Below the pieces are notes generated by a model. That model ran no database searches and was not told the origin of the DNA. It saw nothing but the letters and a program-made list of their open reading frames with translations. 64,000 nucleotides of DNA. Source: Atkinsonella hypoxylon. Its lineage: Eukaryota; Ascomycota; Sordariomycetes; Hypocreales; Clavicipitaceae. The DNA is taken from assembly GCA_000729835.1 (NCBI GenBank), contig JFHB01000125.1, positions 1-64,000 on the forward strand, written 5' to 3'. Shown in pieces: positions 60,061 through 64,000 of the stretch. Made by a program: the position numbers and the translations under genes. Every line of letters begins with the position of its first letter. The stretch's first letter is position 1.

Positions 60061-60735
60061 ATGGTGAGAGTAAGGAAAGAATTCAGAGCTTATTACGTCT
60101 GGTTTGGAGTTTGTGTTATCAAATAAAGGCCCAAGAAATGTAACATAGGTTTATTATATGGCGTTAAGTCGCTGACTTTGCGCTCGTTAAGTGTAGCGGT
60201 CTTATTTTTTGTTCTCCAAGGTTAAGTTAGCCCGAATGCATTATTATAACTCTTATACCATGGCATGGTACTACGAAGATGAGAGGGTGTGAAATTTTCG
60301 ACCTGTCCAGCTTGAATGGAATCGCAACATGGTCACGTCTCATATCGTCCCTAGTATTGATGCTATTGTAGAGTGCTCCAATCCTAGCCGAATATGCGCG
60401 TACATTGTTTATTTTGGAAATCTTTCTGAGCCACCATCCCAGCAATAAACTGCACCTTCAAAGAATATGACGATAATGCGGCGTTTTTAGCACTATCCTA
60501 AAGGTAAAACTTGGCCAATCACACAACGTGGGCTGACGATGGAAACCGGGCGGAGTTTGCCGTGGACTGCCGGCTGATCCGTCACTCTTTCACAAATTCG
60601 CATTTCAAAGCTTCAATTTTCTTGCTACCGGAAAAATCCCCTCGGGCTTGATACAGTACAGCCGGAAAAGACTCTATTGCCGGCGTCCCCAACTGCGCAT
60701 GCGCCCTCAAAAGATGTGACAGGTCATGTGACGTG
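60061..60735. other. spacer, nothing seen
   Basis: Terminator side of the Vps3844 gene and promoter of the Zn2Cys6 gene, transcribed in the same direction. No supported gene; the minus-strand ORF starting at 61,013 is antisense to the regulator's first exon. Confidence 0.5.
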
Positions 60736-60750
60736 ATGATAGTCGCAGAC

Positions 60751-63366
60751 ATGACGAACCAAGCTGGAGACGGGAAAGCGGGAGCGAGCAAGCTCCCAAC
60801 GGCGAAATGGGGAGCCGCCTGTACTGCATGTGCTACGGCAAAAGCAAAATGCATTCGGCCAAATCCTGACCAAAATGGCAAGTGCGACAGGTAAGCATGG
60901 TTGACAGGGCTGTTAGTCACCTCTTTTGCTGGCAATTCGCTGCCCGCGGTCAAGCAAATATGTATGTAGGTATTGTAGGTATTATGGGCTGACACGGACG
61001 TTTTGAATATCAAGGTGCCAAAGACTTTTGAAGGAATGTACGGGGCAGGTTCATCGGCCGCGCAAGAAACGACAGGTCAAACCTTCGTAAGTCACCATCT
61101 ATTCTCTGGTATAATGAAATGGTCTTTCAGAACACTTTGTCACTTACACGAGCGAACCTCGGTTCCTATCGTCCTGTGTCAGTGGGCACTTGTACACTAC
61201 CATACTATGGCATTTTGCTGATATGGATCGATAGTCGGACAGCACAGATCGAGGATAAGCTCAATGGGCTAGTCAATCTACTCCAGGCATCAGGTGAACT
61301 ATCTAGTAACCACTCCTCACTCAATACTCTGAGTGATGCTGCCGCGAGGGAGTATTCGGTTATTACTCACGATACACCCTCAACAAACTCTTCAACCTCA
61401 TATCACCTACATCCTAATGCGTGGATGATTCCGGAGACCTACAATTCTAATGCTGTTCCTTCATGCATCTGTCGTCCGGAGCCTGGAACCGCGCCCCCTC
61501 CGCCTGATTCTGACGATGTGCTGTTAGAATTTTTCCGCACTCAGATGCAAACTGCATTTCCTTTTGTTATCGTTCCACCATCCGTAAGCGCTTCTGATTT
61601 AGGGACCAACAGACCTTTCTTAATGTCAGCCATCAGGATGGTCACCTCATTTAGAAGCCTCAGGTCAATGAGTGCCCAAATGTGCCGACTGATGAACCAC
61701 ATTGCAGATCATGTTCTCTTGCGATCTGCTAGGTCACTTGAACTTCTCCAAGGCATCTTGGTCATGATTGCTTGGCATCAATATCACTGCTTAATGCACG
61801 CCCAGTTGAATAATTTGTTGTCCCTTGCAACGAGTATGGTGTCTGATCTATCGTTGAATTCCCCTCCTGGAATACTGGAGCAAGCTCGACTTATGACGGC
61901 TCGGCCAGATGAGCCAGCTGGTCGCACAAATGAAGAACGAAGGGCTCTTTTGGGAGTCTGGTTCCTGACATGCAAGTAGGTCTTCACGAGTCTCAAAAGG
62001 AATATCAGAAGCCTCAATTAACGTCGATTCAGTGTCGCCGTCAGCTTCAATAGAACTGAGCCGATGAAGTATACGCCCTACATGCAAGAATGCTTGAAAG
62101 TTCTCGAACAGGAGAGAGAATACGACTCCGACGTTAATCTGCTATACCTGGTTCGAATACAGAGGTTGACGGAACGAATATTTGATCCTACGTCCAAGGA
62201 CAAGGGCGAGGAAGACGTTTCTAGCATTCCATGTGCCCCAATGTCAGCTTATATAGCCGCCTTTCAGAACGAAATTGACAGGATATGCGACAGTCTTCCC
62301 ACGAGGTTGCGGAATGACAGTAAGTGAAATATATTCTCACCACTAGGTACCGGTTTTTGCTTGACTTGCTGTTGACATCTTCGCAGGCGTTTGTATGACT
62401 TACTTGAATACTGCAAGACTTCGTCTGTACGAGCCGCCTCCCGTAGACATTACTTTGGTGAGCTCTCTCGTGGAGTCCATGACTTCCGGTCAAATTGGTC
62501 GGGGCACGCCGCTTGATAAATTGTATCAGTCAAGTGCAGCCTTGCGAAATTGGTTTGACACATGGTTGCTGGTCCCTGCTTCTTCGTATTATCGACTCTC
62601 GCTCTCAACCATATCTCAGCTGGCGTACGCGATTACAATGCTAGGGCGATGGGCTCAGCTCGCGACACCCAGAACAGTGTATGAAGGAGGTACACCAATG
62701 CCGGCAGTCGATGGAAACCCAATATACAACGCAGACTCGCAAATGCCCACTAAGAGCTTAACTGAGAGCCGAGCACCACCGAGATACAACCAGGGCGGAG
62801 ATAGGAAGTCACAGTGTGGTGATCAAGACCTTGCTCAGGCTGTGGCAGCTCTACAAATTCAACTTCAAACACAACCAGGGTTAACCATTGACATTCCAGA
62901 GATTCTCTCCACGGTGTGCACAAGATGCGAGCAAACAAACAACATCCTTCGAGAAACGTCCCACGAAGACGATAAGTCAGATAGAAATGTGTGGACGTTA
63001 AGCGCGCTTAAGGTCCGCATGACCCGTGTTAAGCTAGAAAAATGGGCGGAGGTAGTTGCTGCTGCTGCTGCTGCCGTCGAAGGCTCCGGTCGAGTAGGCA
63101 AGGTAAAGTCATATCCGCAGACACCGGATGTCACCAGGAGCATGGGTCCTCCTGTCAGCGGAATCTTCAACAGCGGCTTCGCACAGGATCAGACCCAGAT
63201 CCAAAATTTCTTGGGCAGCACGCCTTGGACATCTGACTTGCTGGATGGTATTTACCCTACGTTGTGGTTTGACGGCTACTCGGACTGGGGTACGCTTGCA
63301 ATGAACTCAATAGGTAATCCCATGGGCAATACGATGGGCCCAGGGGAACCACCTCAGCAGGTGTAA
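60751..63366 (+). CDS. Zn2Cys6 fungal transcription factor
   Basis: Nuclear DNA-binding regulator. Five exons: 60,751-60,890; 61,015-61,086; 61,235-61,975; 62,033-62,319; 62,387-63,366; 739 residues, all in phase (introns 124, 148, 57, 67 bp). The zinc cluster is split by intron 1: C24-x2-C27-x6-C34-x10-C45-x2-C48-x6-C55, exactly the family spacing, followed by basic RPRKKRQ and a TAQIEDKLNGLVNLL heptad dimerisation helix. A central fungal-specific regulatory domain covers about 190-560. The C-terminal region is Gly/Pro/Asn-rich with aromatic clusters (WFDGYSDWG), as in activation domains. An upstream in-frame ATG at 60,736 would add five residues. Target genes unknown; it is not next to an obvious biosynthetic cluster. 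Confidence 0.9.
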
Positions 63367-63698
63367 GTGAAAAATTGATTGTATTAATACCTGGCGTACA
63401 GAGGATTGAATTTAGACCGATGACGTTTTGATTATAGATAGCCATTCCAGCAGCAATGATCTGAACACGAAATGTGAAACTTCAAATGATTTTCGGAAAT
63501 CAAGGTTGCTCTTGACCCAAAGCGTGACAATAATCAGAGGCAGGGTTGGGGGATTGAGCTTGAACTACGTAGTCGGCCACGTATGCTCTCTTGCACCTTC
63601 GTTGTGTTCGACAAGGCTCGACAAAAGACTACCCCAGCGCAGCATCCTTGAGAGCACGATCGCTCCGCTTCTAAGTGAAATTCGAGTCGTCTAACTAG
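63367..63698. other. spacer, nothing seen
   Basis: 3' flank of the regulator. An 88-codon ORF (63,428-63,694) ends just before the next possible start and has no features. Confidence 0.4.
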
Positions 63699-63701
63699 CA
63701 C

Positions 63702-64000
63702 CATGGCAGCTGTTATAGGTCAAGACACCCAGACGTGGTGAGTGTACTTCCCCAAGCCATCAGGGATCTATCAGACATTGCGCAAATACTAGGAAGCCCC
63801 TCATCAGCGATATCCTGCCCCAACAAGCTCTTTTTTCTCGTTAATGTTCGTTGCATAGACTGGAAAGGCGGTACAATTTCATCTCCGATTGACCTTTCCG
63901 CTCATAAACTCCATCAGACGAGACCGGTGATTTACCAGCTGTGCAAGCAAGCTGGTATAAGACAATCATATTCTATTGTGGCGCGAGCAGTTCTCCCTGC
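63702..64000 (+). CDS. possible start of a further gene, cut by the window edge
   Basis: ATG at 63,702 in a strong context (CACCATGG) opens 12 codons ending at a good GTGAGT donor (about 63,740). A plausible acceptor TTGCATAG lies at about 63,858, but joining them directly gives a stop, so the splice is unsolved. Separately, a frame two bases out of phase with the ATG is open from about 63,698 to the window end (about 100 codons). No family recognised. Confidence 0.3.

Noticed and set aside
60582..61013. 143-codon minus-strand ORF
   Set aside because: Lies over the regulator's zinc-cluster exon and first intron; the sense strand has exact Zn2Cys6 spacing.
35116..64000. tRNA or rRNA genes, CRISPR arrays, a biosynthetic cluster
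   Set aside because: I saw no T-loop-type GTTCRANTC with matching stems, no regularly spaced repeats and no scaffold enzymes; the single Zn2Cys6 gene is not evidence of a cluster.

Overview
The window is a piece of a filamentous ascomycete (Pezizomycotina) chromosome. The evidence is short introns (about 49-193 bp) with GTRNGT-like donors and CTAAC-type branch points, fungus-specific families (Zn2Cys6 regulator, Vps3844-type membrane protein, FEX fluoride exporter, two-bromodomain RSC subunit), and a strong repeat-induced point mutation (RIP) pattern. I cannot fix the genus. Short TACGGAGTA/TACCTAGGTA motifs between genes fit Eurotiomycetes or Sordariomycetes; this is inference.

Bases 1 to about 35,110 are a gene-free, extremely TA-rich block of nested, RIP-destroyed transposons. 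Five 243-bp long terminal repeats (LTRs), with ends TGTTACGG...CCGTAACA, come from four copies of one Gypsy-type retrotransposon family, about 9.9 kb when intact. The order of insertion can be read from junctions and target-site duplications. Copy B (+ strand, right end at 34,206) is the oldest. Copy D (+ strand, 3' part 3,980-7,701) inserted into B's gag. Copy C (- strand, 1-3,979) inserted into D. Copy A (- strand, 9,270-28,035) inserted into B's reverse transcriptase, flanked by GTATT duplications. A is itself split by a 7.8-kb Ty1/Copia element (12,121-19,958, TSD AGTAT) and by two copies of a ~485-bp non-autonomous element. A third copy of that element lies at 34,463-34,951. In-frame TAA/TAG at former CAA/CAG codons and altered catalytic residues (protease DTG to DTR, RT YIDD to YINN, Copia YVDD to YVDN) show that none is active. 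Downstream of pol the Gypsy family has an extra sense-strand reading frame, the least expected feature of the block.

From about 35.1 kb base composition changes abruptly to normal genic DNA. In order: an acidic nuclear protein (-), a kinesin motor protein (+), weak or decayed ORFs and a hAT-like MITE (44.5-46.3 kb), the fluoride exporter FEX (+), a small bHLH factor (-), a Maf-type nucleotide pyrophosphatase (-), an RSC-type double-bromodomain protein (+), an uncharacterised membrane-anchored, probably mitochondrial protein (-), a Vps3844/DUF3844 type I membrane protein (+), a Zn2Cys6 transcription factor (+), and a possible gene start at the right edge. Splice models for the multi-exon genes were built by eye and all keep phase. 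The genes do not form an obvious pathway or biosynthetic cluster; they look like ordinary housekeeping and regulatory neighbours beside a heterochromatic repeat island.
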